This document shows, one piece after another, positions 8,601 through 17,289 of a stretch of 20,275 nucleotides of DNA. The stretch is from positions 1 to 20,275 of IMG/VR virus record IMGVR_UViG_3300045118_000009; one strand, written 5' to 3'. The notes below the pieces were generated by a model, which made no database searches, was not told the DNA's origin, and saw nothing but the letters and a program-made list of their open reading frames with translations. This stretch comes from a virus. Position 1 is the first letter of the stretch. Each line of letters starts with the position of its first letter. The translations under genes and the position numbers were made by a program.

Positions 8601-11600
8601 GGGACTACCCCCTTAAGGTTTCCGGTGGCGAACTTGCCGTCAGCACCAGTATTACCAAATACCTGTGCCAGTTTCCCCTGGGAATTAAGGCGGGACATCA
8701 CGGCAGTCGAGTAGGTCTGCGTAGCCTGCCTCTGAACCTCACGCCCCACAATCATCTGAAGGACAGGGTTTTCATCGGCTATGGCAGACTTGCCTCCGAC
8801 AGCCTCTGTAAGCTGTTTCAGCACGGGTTTATCATCCATAGCCCGTGCCAGTTTCCTAAGATTGTCGGGGCGGAACGATGTCTTGACAACCGTATCGAAG
8901 TCAACGAAGTCGGGCAGGCTCCTGAGAGCGCCACGGGCAATAGCAGACCGTCCCCGTGGGCCGGCGAACAGAACCGCACCTACGGCTGCTGGTAACACTA
9001 GCCAAGGGGATACTTTCTCACCTTCTTCTTCTTGACTTTTGAGAGACTGGTCTAAACCGCCGGGGATGGAACTTAACGGCAAGCCGACCAACTGCGCCAG
9101 TCTGGTGATGGATATATCGGCATACTCTGGATTTTTTTGGGCTTTCTTTATAATGGCTTCAGGGAATTGCTTTGAGACCTCTTCTAAGGATTCGGTTTTA
9201 AGCAACTTCGCCGCTTTCGATACCTGGTCAATCTCGGCTAGTTTTGCTGTTGCTACTTCCTCACTGACAGACTTAGGCTTTATCGGTCTTGCGCCTTTTG
9301 TCAAGCCGAGCATTTTAGCGTCTTCGGGGACTATTATAGAACCGACAAAGTCGCTATACAGCTTGTCAAGTTTTTCCTTTAATGGGGCTAATTCAGCTTG
9401 AAGTTTCTCAATCTTGGGTGAAGTAATCTCGGAGAAATTATAATCTTTACCACCCTTGCTTCTTTGTATTTTAAAACGCTCATCATATATCTGGTCACTT
9501 AAAGTGCCAATCTTTTCTTTGAGTTTTTGTTCTTCGGCTGCCAATCTGGTTCTTGGTTCTACCATCCGCATTTCTCGTGCGGTATCCTGCTCCGCCAATC
9601 TCGCACGGGTCTCTGCCAGCTTCTTCGCAGACCACGGTTCGCCCTTTGCCTGAACACCTGTGGAAATCAGGGAGACATCACCTGTGTCGAGGAACTTATC
9701 AAGGTCACGAATGGACTTGAAGGGCAAAAATGGCTTTTTAGTGGATTCCTGCACTACTGTCTTATATAATACGTTACTTTCCTCTTCTGTTACCCTTTTA
9801 CTAACAGTATCGAACCACTCTAACAGATTATCTCTGTCTTTACCTTTACCCACAGTCAAAGACGCCCACTGCTGGTCGGGTGTCACTCCCTCATGGACTT
9901 CTACATCAAACCCGTTTTTAACACCCTTATCCTTTATCTTTTTAACAACATCGCCCTCTTCACGCTTGGACACGAATGGTATTTCGGAAGTAGTTGGTTC
10001 TGCTTTCGGAGGCACAACTTCTGTCGGTACTTCTTTGGAAATACCGACACTTTGTATAGTCTCCCTTGGTGCTTCAGGAACAACAGGCTCAATCTTCGGA
10101 GACACTGGAACTTCATCAGATACAACAAATAAGTCTTCTGGCTTGAATCGCAACTCCGCCTCGTCAGCGATATGCTCAACAGGCTTGCCTTTTGCAGCAA
10201 CTTTTAGTATTCCAATCTCATCAGGGTTAATTTTGCGGAGCATGGATTCTTCGCCCGTGAGACCTATCCTCAAACCGAAACCTTCCCATCCGGGGTATAT
10301 GCCCACTAGTGCGTCATCTAACTCCTGTAACAAGGAATATGGCGATTTAGAATATTTATTATTAACCCATTTAATAAATACATCCCAATCCTCATAGGTA
10401 TTTTTAGGCGCATTTAACGCCTTTGCGATTTCTATGGGGGTATCATCTAACCCTACTTCGGCTGTAATAATATCAATTATTTGCTCTGGTTTTATCTCTT
10501 TTCTCGCCGCCTCTGTTGCCAATCTCAATCTTTCTGCGATAACAGACGCATGAGCCTCATCAAAAGTAACCGAGACTAAATCTGGCGATTGATTGTCAAT
10601 ACCACCACCAAGCCCAACGGTTTTGGTCTCGCTTCTTGCCTTTAGACCCTCACTCAATACCTTTGACTTGGCGGTTGTAACGTGCCAAAGTTCATCCTCT
10701 ATGTTTTCCAAATAATCCGCATTAACAAAATCTTTTGCCTTTACTGAATAACCAGGCGGAACTACACCCCCAACCCTTTTGGATACTGGAGTAGCAGGTT
10801 TAGGCGCAGATGGTTTTAATCTTGCCAACTCTGGATAATCTTTGAGGACATCGGGGGGTATTGGTTTGCCTTCGGATAGTGCTTGTTTAACGTAAGAATA
10901 ATGCTCATTTTCCAGAGAATAATTACTGGATTTCCCTGTTGCGATAAGTTCATCATCAAATGACTTGATTGCACGTTCTGTAAATCCTGTATCCCATCTA
11001 GTCCTTGCGTTATCTAAGTCACTTGTTGCGTATTGTCTTGTTCTTAACGGCTCTCCGTTTAGTGTATTATCCAAACCAATAAACTCAGCCTTTGTCATCT
11101 GCCAAGGCTCTTTTTGTGTTAAGCCAGCACCCACTTCGCTTCCCGCAACAGGCTTAGCTGTTACTGGAGTTTCGGCAATAACAGGTTTTTCAACAAGCGG
11201 TGAAACAGGTTGAGCTGGTGTCTCAGGCGGTACGGCAGGTTGTTCTGGTATTGTGGCAATCTCCCTGCCTCGTGCTACTGGTCTCGTATCAGCACGGGGT
11301 TTCAGCTTGATATATGACGCCCTCAGATTCCCTGCCTCGTCAACCACATTGACAAACCAGCCGATGTCATCCTCAAGGAGATTAGGATTAGGAGTCGGTC
11401 TTTGAGTGATGACGTTTGACACAGGCGGTTCCGGCGCAGGAGTCGGCACTACTGTTTCGGCCGCCCTTGCTGTTGCGCCTTCACCGAGAATATCGTCAAG
11501 CCCCGGAATATCGTCAGCGTGGGCAGCTATGTGTGCGTTCCACTCGGCTTCTATTGCATCCATTTCAGCCTGAGTTACCTTGTGTCCCCTGATAAATAAC

Positions 11601-12646
11601 TTCGGGTATTTCTTGGCAAGGCGATTCATAAACGCATTTATAACTGGGCCGCCACCGGCGACATACTCGATGTGCGCTATCTGAGATACAATCCTTTCGG
11701 GAACGCCGACAGCCCTCGCTGCGCCTGCGGCAGATATAAGGGACAAAGGAGCCTCTGCGAGTAACTGTTGCCATAGAGGTTTTTCTGCGTAAATAGCTCT
11801 TGCCTGATTCTCAGCAAGCGCCGTCAGTTGTCGGTATTCCTCATCCCATCTCTTGCGCTCTGGAGTACCAAACCGAGGAGCAAGCCCACGCCTTGCCTCC
11901 TCATCCATGATGTCTAGTTCTTTGCCAGCACCAGTCTCTCTTCGAGGCACACCGCCCGTGGCTGAGAATGCGCCGAACTCCCTGACCGGCGCACCTGCTA
12001 TGTCCATCCCTTTGAGTAACAGTTCACCACCGGCGGCAGCCTCTTCTGGAGAAACACCAAGCCCCGGTACAGGGGGAGTTTCAGCGTATTGCATGGCAGC
12101 GAACTCGGCAGCGCTCTTCAGGAATTGGCGAGCCTTCTCAAGCCCGAACCACCACTGCCCCTTGCCACTTGCTATCTCGTCATATATCTTCTGGATTTCG
12201 ACAGCCTGTTCCTCGGACAGATAGCCCCTTAACGTTCCGCCGAGTTCAGGCCGGTTAACGTCAAACGCCCTCATGATTTTATTGGCTGCGCCCTGTGCGG
12301 CGAGTAATGCCTCCTGTTCCTTAATCAAAGCCTGTTTAGCCTTGAGTTCGTCAACAGAAGCCTTCTGTTTGTTCAGAGGGTCTGGAGTAACGGATATATC
12401 GGCAAGAGCCTCCGCCTCTTTGTGCTTGGAAACAGTATTACCTACCTCCTTGTCTATTTCGGCTTGGTCTTTATCATACTCATCAGTGATAGCCTTCTTT
12501 CTCTTAGCTTTTTCTATTTCGGCTAACTTGCGCTTGAACTCCTCACGGCCACCGCCTTTATACCAGTCTTCCCAGTCCGAAGGGAAAAGGAATCCGGCTC
12601 GTTCTGCGTCTGATATTAGCCGAAAGTCCTTGAACTCAGTTACCAT
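5699..12646 (-). CDS. Giant polyvalent/ejection-type virion protein (about 2315 aa)
   Basis: One open frame spans about 7 kb. I chose the ATG at 12646 because AAGGTGG lies 8 bases upstream; a GTG at 12658 would add four residues. Visible regions: a Lys/Glu-rich N-terminus; Pro-rich linkers near 400-530; the motif ALSEGKPIPPDVLKDYPEL near 590, common in large polyvalent phage proteins; a possible ADP-ribosyltransferase-like region near 650-840 beginning LWHVTTAKSKVLSEGLK, with VSVTFDEAHASVIAERL; a Glu/Lys coiled coil near 1015-1110; a single hydrophobic segment near 1215 (WLVLPAAVGAVLFAGP); a region near 1645-1930 resembling LPD38-type polyvalent domains; and a long helical C-terminus. Its place between portal and scaffold suggests a protein packed in the head and ejected with DNA. 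Catalytic activity is not established. Confidence 0.8.
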   Translation of the reverse strand: MVTEFKDFRLISDAERAGFLFPSDWEDWYKGGGREEFKRKLAEIEKAKRKKAITDEYDKDQAEIDKEVGNTVSKHKEAEALADISVTPDPLNKQKASVDELKAKQALIKEQEALLAAQGAANKIMRAFDVNRPELGGTLRGYLSEEQAVEIQKIYDEIASGKGQWWFGLEKARQFLKSAAEFAAMQYAETPPVPGLGVSPEEAAAGGELLLKGMDIAGAPVREFGAFSATGGVPRRETGAGKELDIMDEEARRGLAPRFGTPERKRWDEEYRQLTALAENQARAIYAEKPLWQQLLAEAPLSLISAAGAARAVGVPERIVSQIAHIEYVAGGGPVINAFMNRLAKKYPKLFIRGHKVTQAEMDAIEAEWNAHIAAHADDIPGLDDILGEGATARAAETVVPTPAPEPPVSNVITQRPTPNPNLLEDDIGWFVNVVDEAGNLRASYIKLKPRADTRPVARGREIATIPEQPAVPPETPAQPVSPLVEKPVIAETPVTAKPVAGSEVGAGLTQKEPWQMTKAEFIGLDNTLNGEPLRTRQYATSDLDNARTRWDTGFTERAIKSFDDELIATGKSSNYSLENEHYSYVKQALSEGKPIPPDVLKDYPELARLKPSAPKPATPVSKRVGGVVPPGYSVKAKDFVNADYLENIEDELWHVTTAKSKVLSEGLKARSETKTVGLGGGIDNQSPDLVSVTFDEAHASVIAERLRLATEAARKEIKPEQIIDIITAEVGLDDTPIEIAKALNAPKNTYEDWDVFIKWVNNKYSKSPYSLLQELDDALVGIYPGWEGFGLRIGLTGEESMLRKINPDEIGILKVAAKGKPVEHIADEAELRFKPEDLFVVSDEVPVSPKIEPVVPEAPRETIQSVGISKEVPTEVVPPKAEPTTSEIPFVSKREEGDVVKKIKDKGVKNGFDVEVHEGVTPDQQWASLTVGKGKDRDNLLEWFDTVSKRVTEEESNVLYKTVVQESTKKPFLPFKSIRDLDKFLDTGDVSLISTGVQAKGEPWSAKKLAETRARLAEQDTAREMRMVEPRTRLAAEEQKLKEKIGTLSDQIYDERFKIQRSKGGKDYNFSEITSPKIEKLQAELAPLKEKLDKLYSDFVGSIIVPEDAKMLGLTKGARPIKPKSVSEEVATAKLAEIDQVSKAAKLLKTESLEEVSKQFPEAIIKKAQKNPEYADISITRLAQLVGLPLSSIPGGLDQSLKSQEEEGEKVSPWLVLPAAVGAVLFAGPRGRSAIARGALRSLPDFVDFDTVVKTSFRPDNLRKLARAMDDKPVLKQLTEAVGGKSAIADENPVLQMIVGREVQRQATQTYSTAVMSRLNSQGKLAQVFGNTGADGKFATGNLKGVVPDDLWTYPDRYANRLTREQRRWIDTADEIERAKLDFLRRNGIEVNELSFEEGGRYAGRKVYGKVNPDGDMEIAYVGAGPSRMGAKTGFEKARVFENPAEALKAGYRYLPRDEALALNVQAAYNRVNDKQAAEWLLQKIPWRGTGVADEVVTLKRMAHTRLQKIEKLDKIVNLMRGGRLDAPYESTMRSMGEYFPQLDTLLRQTANSQGAQRVQLVRELKSRVKEIMATERHNFEEATRQFTNSREAAMKPGFNEAALYDIPAFSGKILTGDEAKKSAQLLRDAFDPKFNSALTALNKANAVGRFFALAGDASPLQIQLLFAPYNNPAGFVQAVKGFGKALVDGDFISGYFERNADVLAKHPGLKLTSGGRVEQTEALREGGLMRSKIMRPFKKVLEPFQRAYEAALDVYGVETAKQLQHLATDTARTADVDGFINKFRGVLDSRTFGVSPLQRQAEGASILATQYNRATIALLTDFFRGGLRGGLAREGLLKGIAGVTAGAVALSLARGESWEEIADHLNPMSNNFLTWRIAGQNIGPGGKVRSIIRLLGRWAEDPAKMPEATFDWLRGNFSPVLGTGLDVIQGENFMGEPTRPKSLQEAFASDKAADGWLALTKTVLGENLLPIWTQNLALGSGDPMARMLRGTAEFAGWRATEASPAQMRDDLRKEIAEQSNYPLWEAMPELERDKITDSNPELKKWTELARSKAEAMDTPEAKQRNAFYKRIEEAKTTYKNDVIKAAERGRRTGKWEDFKDAVKDAGKVLGKDYTRIYEAKENQPVLAQFEEWAKEGLQRLKEKGLDKPVQDTAYEEYQAKIIVAPDLETPDGFNFAEYERRIGEFKRKWGAEIWAYVQARKDYDKKDYPAEYFELQRAKEILKPYWALADATMSIVQRRYPNAKAVIEKYKERSQYMNEEEMEAVREKYPVIDEYNGLLKYTQQRYRLKNQSTIDAALVKYYGYKPIGLQGIE

Positions 12647-13788
12647 CTGGTTGACCACCTTCGTATCTGCGAAAGCGCATTGAGGTTAGGCTGAGTTTCT
12701 ATCGTGGTATCTGCTGGTTCAGCCATGAGTTGCGACTCTTTGAGCCAATCGCTGAATTTCTTGCCAAACGATTCAACAATGCGCCTGATTTGAGCCTTCT
12801 GTTCGGGGGTCATCTTCAGCCACTGCCTTGCTGACAGGTTGCCAGGCCATGACCATTCTCCGACAGAACCCTTCGTGGGCCCTTCCAAACCAGTCGAGCC
12901 AAGCCCATGCCCTTCGGGTACTGCCGAGTTCACGCCGGTAATGCTCACGTTTCCTGCCTTATCTGTCCATGCATTGGTTGACAGGAAATTACCCCATATA
13001 CCGTCCTGCTTGGTAGCGAGGACAAGTCGCTGGCGCAGCCCTTCTCTGGTCATACTAGGGTCTGTCATCCCGATAATCTCATACCCCTGCGACCTCATGT
13101 CGGTTATAAGGTGGTTCATAGTCGGATAAAGTTCAATCGAGAATTGAGGCAGGGGCTTGTCGAATGTCGGGTTAGACAGCCTTGTTTTGGCTATGTCAAG
13201 CTGCCGCCTTGCTTCCTGCTGTTCATTTTCGGAAAGCTGTTGTGTTTTATATGACAGCCACAGTGGTTGCGCCTTGCGTCCTGCGGCGATGTCTAAATCG
13301 CTTCGTGATGTCATCATGCCGGGGAATACATCATAAACATCTTCAGGACTCATTCCCATCCTCATCAAGGCGTCCCAGTCCGCTTTCCTGTATTGATTCT
13401 GGAGATATTGAGGGGTCAGTTTGTTTTGATAGAAAAAGCCGGGGCGTTCACCGGGTCGTGGAGGCTCTTGAACAAATGACCACCCGACCTTGTCATTCAG
13501 GTAATGCCATCCCCATCGGGCAAGAGGATTAGCCTCGTTGATTTCCTGTCTAGAAAACCTGTCGGCGTTTGGCTGCTGTATGTTCAGTATCGCCTCACGC
13601 AAACTGCCTTTCATGCGGTCAGCGCCGAAAAGACGCTCGTAGTAATCAAGCGACTGCTTCTGCCTTGCTGCGGCAGACCCCGGCTCCGGCTCGCTGCTTA
13701 CAGGCGGTGGCGCAGGCGGAGGGGCTGGAGGCGGTGTAGGCGGTATGTTAAGAGCGAGAAGTTCCTTTAATTCTTCATACGTTGCCAT
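12640..13788 (-). CDS. Hypothetical head-module protein with Pro-rich N-terminus
   Basis: The 382-aa protein starts MATYEELKELLALNIPPTP and then has a striking Pro/Ala run (residues about 16-30). It continues with a Gln/Arg-rich segment. The body is soluble, with Trp-rich stretches (ARWGWHYLNDKVGWSF; GIWGNFLSTNAW; GEWSWPGNLSARQWLK) and a helical C-terminal part (EQKAQIRRIVESFGKKFSDWLKE). The ribosome binding site GGAG lies 9 bases before the ATG. Its stop lies inside the first codons of the giant gene, so the two are probably translationally coupled. I do not recognise the family. Position between portal and the giant ejection-like protein suggests a minor head or connector component. Confidence 0.7.
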   Translation of the reverse strand: MATYEELKELLALNIPPTPPPAPPPAPPPVSSEPEPGSAAARQKQSLDYYERLFGADRMKGSLREAILNIQQPNADRFSRQEINEANPLARWGWHYLNDKVGWSFVQEPPRPGERPGFFYQNKLTPQYLQNQYRKADWDALMRMGMSPEDVYDVFPGMMTSRSDLDIAAGRKAQPLWLSYKTQQLSENEQQEARRQLDIAKTRLSNPTFDKPLPQFSIELYPTMNHLITDMRSQGYEIIGMTDPSMTREGLRQRLVLATKQDGIWGNFLSTNAWTDKAGNVSITGVNSAVPEGHGLGSTGLEGPTKGSVGEWSWPGNLSARQWLKMTPEQKAQIRRIVESFGKKFSDWLKESQLMAEPADTTIETQPNLNALSQIRRWSTRW

Positions 13789-13943
13789 AGGTCTTCTCCA
13801 TCTGCCCTTGGTGGTTTAGGCAAAGTCACATCACGGCTCAGCAGGGGCTTGGGGACTTCCTTAATCAGGTAGTCCATGAAGTCGCTTAATTGCTGTACGC
13901 CCTCATGGATTATATCAGTTGTCCAATGCTCTTGGCTCTTCAT
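13767..13943 (-). CDS. Small hypothetical protein, 58 aa, ATGA-coupled to portal
   Basis: The ATG overlaps the portal stop as ATGA, and the frame runs to a TAA 22 bases inside the next gene. It therefore closes the only gap in this part of the operon. The peptide begins MKSQEHWTTDIIHEGVQQLS, continues FMDYLIKEVPKPLLS, and ends DLWQRMKN. It is acidic to neutral, probably with one amphipathic helix in its first half, and has no membrane segment. I do not know a family for it. The tight coupling on both sides and the absence of an alternative frame support it as a real gene. A portal-associated function is only a guess from location. Confidence 0.65.
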   Translation of the reverse strand: MKSQEHWTTDIIHEGVQQLSDFMDYLIKEVPKPLLSRDVTLPKPPRADGEDLWQRMKN

Positions 13944-15667
13944 AGCGGGGTAGCCTCCGGCAGACTGTTAAGGGACTGCGGTTTGCCTAGCTGGTCTAAC
14001 CGCTTCTGCTTGAGAAACATATCGGGGTTCACGGGATTGATGGCGGCAGGCTGGTTGACCCTGTCACCGAGTTTCGTGGCAGCCTGTAACTCCTTCAGCA
14101 GTTCATCGGCTTTGAGCGCCTTCATAAGTGCCAGCGCCATCGGTTGCAGGACTTCGGGTGTTTCCATAATCTTTTCAAGAAGCATCTGGTTGCGCTCGGT
14201 AGTCCAGTCCTTGCCGAAAAAGTCCTTGATGATTGTCTGCTTGGACAGCGCCTTCTGACTCCACGCCTCAAGCCCAATCCGCATCCGGCGGTCAATCTGC
14301 TCCGGCGTCTGCCCGTCCATCTTCACGAAGAATACTGGAGAGTCCTTGAAGTCATCGGGAGTGACCTCAGTTACCTCGACTCCGCCTGTCGGTGGGAAGC
14401 CGTAGAGCGTAACAGGCGACTGCAATACGTCACGGACAAGGATACCGCACCTGCCGATGTCGTATCCTTCGGCAAGTTCGATTGAAGAGACCGTCCCCTC
14501 GAGCATAAGGCGAGCCTGCCCGATTGAAATAGCCCTCATGTAACCGCTGTCATCACCGATGTTGCCCTGCCCTTCAAGCACCTGGGAAGTCATTGACCTG
14601 TCGGAGTCGGCGTTTATCATCGCCATATACCGCCAGACATCGGAACTCAACTCCGGCGGCCTGTCAACACGGTAGTTGTAGTAGTCGGGCTTGATGCTGA
14701 GTTCGCCTATGCCACGGTTGATAATCAGGTCGTTGCCCATGTTCTGAGAGATAGTCGGCTCACCGTACGAGTATGCCTCGGTGTGGGTCAGCATCGCAGT
14801 TTTCCCACGGGCTTCGGCTCGGAGACTTGAAATAGCAGGACCGACCATGCCAACGGCAATCTCTTCCGGCGAGGCTATGGCATTGACATTCCCGAAGCCC
14901 GAATACCCCCATGTGTAAGGGATGAAGCCCATCGGGTTCTTCATAAATCCGCCGGTCAGCACATCCTTGTCGGCCAGGATGATATACTTGTCGTTGTCCC
15001 AGTAGGCGATAAACTCAACCGCCGTGGTGTCGGACTTGCTGGTTTTCCAGTTAGGGAACTCCTGCTTGATATTGGCGACCATGCGCTGAGAAAACTCGAT
15101 GACGTACTGTGGGTTCGTGAGATTGGGGTCGGGCAGGAAGTTCTGGGGATTGACGGGTATCGCCCTGAACGGGAAGGCGAACATCCTCTGTTTCTCCCAC
15201 TCGTTCATGACCCTTGCGGATTCGGCTTTGGACATTCCGAGAGTTGACGGCTTGGTAGGCCATGCGCTCTTGACAAAGACAGGTCCTCGCCTTACCCACA
15301 TACCGTAGAGCATAGAGTGAGTGGCATTGACACGGGTAGGGTTGATGGTTGACATCCTGTCCGTCATGTCGAGGGTATTCTTGCCCCATTTTTCAAGGCG
15401 TTCCGAGGTTGCCAGGACTTTCTCGGTCTTCCCCCACGGCGGTACAATCACCCTTCTCCCGATGGACATGAAGTGGTCAACAGCAGCCATGACCTTGCGC
15501 CGAGCCGTAGCCGGTTTATACGGCTCAAAGTCCTTCATGGTCTTTATTTTGTAGGAAACGTTGTAGTAGGTATCCGCCTCTGCCATTGCCCGGATGGACG
15601 CCCCGTAGTAGGAGTAGAGGTCTCCTTTTAACTTTCGGACATCCTCAACATTATTTACAATGCCCAT
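13940..15667 (-). CDS. Portal protein
   Basis: The 575-aa protein directly follows the terminase large subunit (TAATG overlap, GGAG ribosome binding site inside the terminase end). Its length is usual for phage portals. The N-terminal part has helices and KPATARRKVMAAVDHFMS, then RRVIVPPWG. A central RAEARGKTAMLTHTEAYSYGEP region is followed by RPPELSSDVWRYMAMINADSD, and then GDDSGYMRAISIGQARLMLEG, typical of the stem and crown helices of portals. The C-terminus is helical and ends with a flexible NPVNPDMFLKQKRLDQLG tail. The portal would form the dodecameric vertex ring through which the terminase packages DNA. The call rests on sequence pattern plus strict TerL-portal synteny. Confidence 0.85.
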   Translation of the reverse strand: MGIVNNVEDVRKLKGDLYSYYGASIRAMAEADTYYNVSYKIKTMKDFEPYKPATARRKVMAAVDHFMSIGRRVIVPPWGKTEKVLATSERLEKWGKNTLDMTDRMSTINPTRVNATHSMLYGMWVRRGPVFVKSAWPTKPSTLGMSKAESARVMNEWEKQRMFAFPFRAIPVNPQNFLPDPNLTNPQYVIEFSQRMVANIKQEFPNWKTSKSDTTAVEFIAYWDNDKYIILADKDVLTGGFMKNPMGFIPYTWGYSGFGNVNAIASPEEIAVGMVGPAISSLRAEARGKTAMLTHTEAYSYGEPTISQNMGNDLIINRGIGELSIKPDYYNYRVDRPPELSSDVWRYMAMINADSDRSMTSQVLEGQGNIGDDSGYMRAISIGQARLMLEGTVSSIELAEGYDIGRCGILVRDVLQSPVTLYGFPPTGGVEVTEVTPDDFKDSPVFFVKMDGQTPEQIDRRMRIGLEAWSQKALSKQTIIKDFFGKDWTTERNQMLLEKIMETPEVLQPMALALMKALKADELLKELQAATKLGDRVNQPAAINPVNPDMFLKQKRLDQLGKPQSLNSLPEATPL

Positions 15668-16971
15668 TATTTCAACTCCATGAACCTAGGCAGTATCGGT
15701 CTCCCTGACTCAGATATTAACGCATGACGGGCAGGTTCGTCAAAGTCAGACACGATATACCGTTCCGCATCCATCAGGTGGAACGTCTCCTTGTCCTCGA
15801 TGGTCTTGGTCGTTTCGTACTCGGCGTCCAGCGAATAGGCGTACCGCAGTTTCTGGTCGATGTACCTCACGAGGCTCTTGAAGACGAACAGCTTGTTAAT
15901 CTTGTGCCACCCGTAAACACGGCTTATGCCTACCTCTATGTCCTTGATGGTCGGCTTGATGATAGGCCATCCTGCTGCGGAAAACTCCATGCGCCACTGG
16001 TCTTCAGACCATGCGCCACCGACACGCTTGATGATATTCTCCTGCCCTGAGATTTCCTTGAGCATACGGGCGTGTTCGGCAGCGACCATGCCTCCCTGTA
16101 TGTACTCACGGTAGGCGTAGAGATAGCCCGTGTTCGGGTCTTGAGCGTACCATAGAGCCGCCGTGTTCCTGCCGCCGAAGTCAAGTCCGACAAAGCGAGG
16201 CCATGCTGACGGCAGAGGGAACGGTGAAACGATGGAGCGCTCCTTGTCGAAGCAGTCATAGACGAGGCCGACAGGCTTGGTAAACTTCCCCTCGTGGAAC
16301 ATCTGGAACTTCCACGGGGGCATCCTCGCACGTTGCCTTTCCCATTCCTGCATCGGGAAAGCCGGGTTCATTATTGACGGAAACTGTATTACCTCTATGC
16401 TCTTGTCGCCTTCTTCCCACCTGTCGTAAACCTCACGCTTGAGCCAGCCGAAGTTATAGGGAGTGGTGGTTATGAGGATACGGCCTTCATTGACGGTGAG
16501 GCGGCGGAGGATGGCATCCCACGTTCCACGGTCAAACTTGTTCATACCGGCTTCGTCAAGCCACGCCGCCTTGGCGGTTGCGGCCTCTACCGATTCCGGG
16601 TTGACGGCGGAAGCGAGGATAAGTCTAGAGCCTTCCAGCTTGCCTGAGTTTATCTCAAACAGTTTCTTGGCTTCTTTCCAGTTGGCTATGCCGAGTTTGC
16701 CAACGAAGAAATTGGAAAGAGCCGGCTGCATCTTCAAGTCCATGAGGGGGAAAGTGGTGGTGCAGGCGATGTAGTCACCGATGCCGCGGCGGTTCATTTC
16801 CTGGTTGAGCCACACCGGGCCGATTTCGGTCTTACCGCCCTGGGAGCCGGACAAAACGAGTATAATCCTCGCCTCGGACTCAAGTGCCTTTCGTTGTCCG
16901 GGGTGAGGGTTGATGACCCATTTACCGCCCTTGAGTTCGTAGAACGGCTGAATCTTCTCTTTAGTGACCAT
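15667..16971 (-). CDS. terL: Terminase large subunit (packaging ATPase and nuclease)
   Basis: The 434-aa protein is the normal length for TerL. The ATPase domain carries a Walker A motif SGSQGGKT at residues 41-48, a Walker B AAWLDEAG with D139 and E140, and a coupling motif ITTTPYN near 167-173. The nuclease domain begins with VGLDFGG near 261-267 (first metal-binding Asp), contains a downstream SEDQW, and ends with HLMDAERYIVSDF, where the Asp near 401 fits the last acidic residue of the RNase H-like site. It powers DNA translocation into the prohead through the portal and cuts the concatemer. The start at 16971 has AAAGG upstream and lies inside the end of a 41-aa membrane peptide gene. 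Confidence 0.95.
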   Translation of the reverse strand: MVTKEKIQPFYELKGGKWVINPHPGQRKALESEARIILVLSGSQGGKTEIGPVWLNQEMNRRGIGDYIACTTTFPLMDLKMQPALSNFFVGKLGIANWKEAKKLFEINSGKLEGSRLILASAVNPESVEAATAKAAWLDEAGMNKFDRGTWDAILRRLTVNEGRILITTTPYNFGWLKREVYDRWEEGDKSIEVIQFPSIMNPAFPMQEWERQRARMPPWKFQMFHEGKFTKPVGLVYDCFDKERSIVSPFPLPSAWPRFVGLDFGGRNTAALWYAQDPNTGYLYAYREYIQGGMVAAEHARMLKEISGQENIIKRVGGAWSEDQWRMEFSAAGWPIIKPTIKDIEVGISRVYGWHKINKLFVFKSLVRYIDQKLRYAYSLDAEYETTKTIEDKETFHLMDAERYIVSDFDEPARHALISESGRPILPRFMELK

Positions 16972-17086
16972 TCTTGAGCCTTTTCAGGAAAGCTATGAAG
17001 GCGAGGGTAAGCAGCATGGTCACGACAGCCACGTTCAGGCAGGCTATGAGGATAACGGCAGTTACCGCCTCCTGAACGTAAGGCAT
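16961..17086 (-). CDS. Single-span membrane peptide, 41 aa, just before terL
   Basis: The frame begins MPYVQEAVTAVILIACLN and ends FLKRLKNGH. Its ATG follows the stop of the 66-aa gene after one base, and its end overlaps the terL start by 11 bases. Residues about 7-34 form an uninterrupted hydrophobic helix long enough to span the membrane, followed by a basic tail (KRLKNGH), which suggests the C-terminus stays in the cytoplasm. Small holin-like proteins are sometimes found beside terminase genes, as T7 gp17.5 is, but no lysis partner is visible here, so a holin role is only a possibility. No strong ribosome binding site is seen; translational coupling is likely. Confidence 0.6.
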   Translation of the reverse strand: MPYVQEAVTAVILIACLNVAVVTMLLTLAFIAFLKRLKNGH

Positions 17087-17087
17087 A

Positions 17088-17288
17088 TCAGGCCATCCGT
17101 TTATCGGCTATTCCGTAAGCGATAGCTGCGGCCTGTTCCTGCGCCTCGGTGATGGTCTTGGGGCGTGAGTCTCCAATCTTCCCAGTCCTGCGCCATTCCC
17201 TTATGAGCATGGCGATAGTATCGGAAATCGCCCGGTCAACCTGTTCCCTGCTGCTTCCCTTGCTCAGTTTGTCAACCGCCATCGGCAT
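17088..17288 (-). CDS. Small conserved-type phage protein, 66 aa
   Basis: The peptide MPMAVDKLSKGSSREQVDR continues with a helix AISDTIAMLIREWRRTG. It ends with GKIGDSRPKTITEAQEQAAAIAYGIADKRMA. The closing pattern (SRPK, then a helix with QAAAIAYGIA and a basic end) is common in very small phage proteins encoded near terminase and portal genes; their function is not known to me. The ribosome binding site GGGGAAG is about 9 bases upstream. A second ATG two codons later is possible. It is coupled on both sides: one base separates it from the 14-aa frame upstream and one base from the 41-aa membrane peptide downstream. Confidence 0.7.
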   Translation of the reverse strand: MPMAVDKLSKGSSREQVDRAISDTIAMLIREWRRTGKIGDSRPKTITEAQEQAAAIAYGIADKRMA

Positions 17289-17289
17289 C

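Noticed and set aside
9660-10397. Plus-strand 245-codon frame inside the giant gene
   Set aside because: It is antisense to a continuous 7-kb coding frame, is Ser/Thr/Leu-rich without domain signs, and lacks a ribosome binding site.
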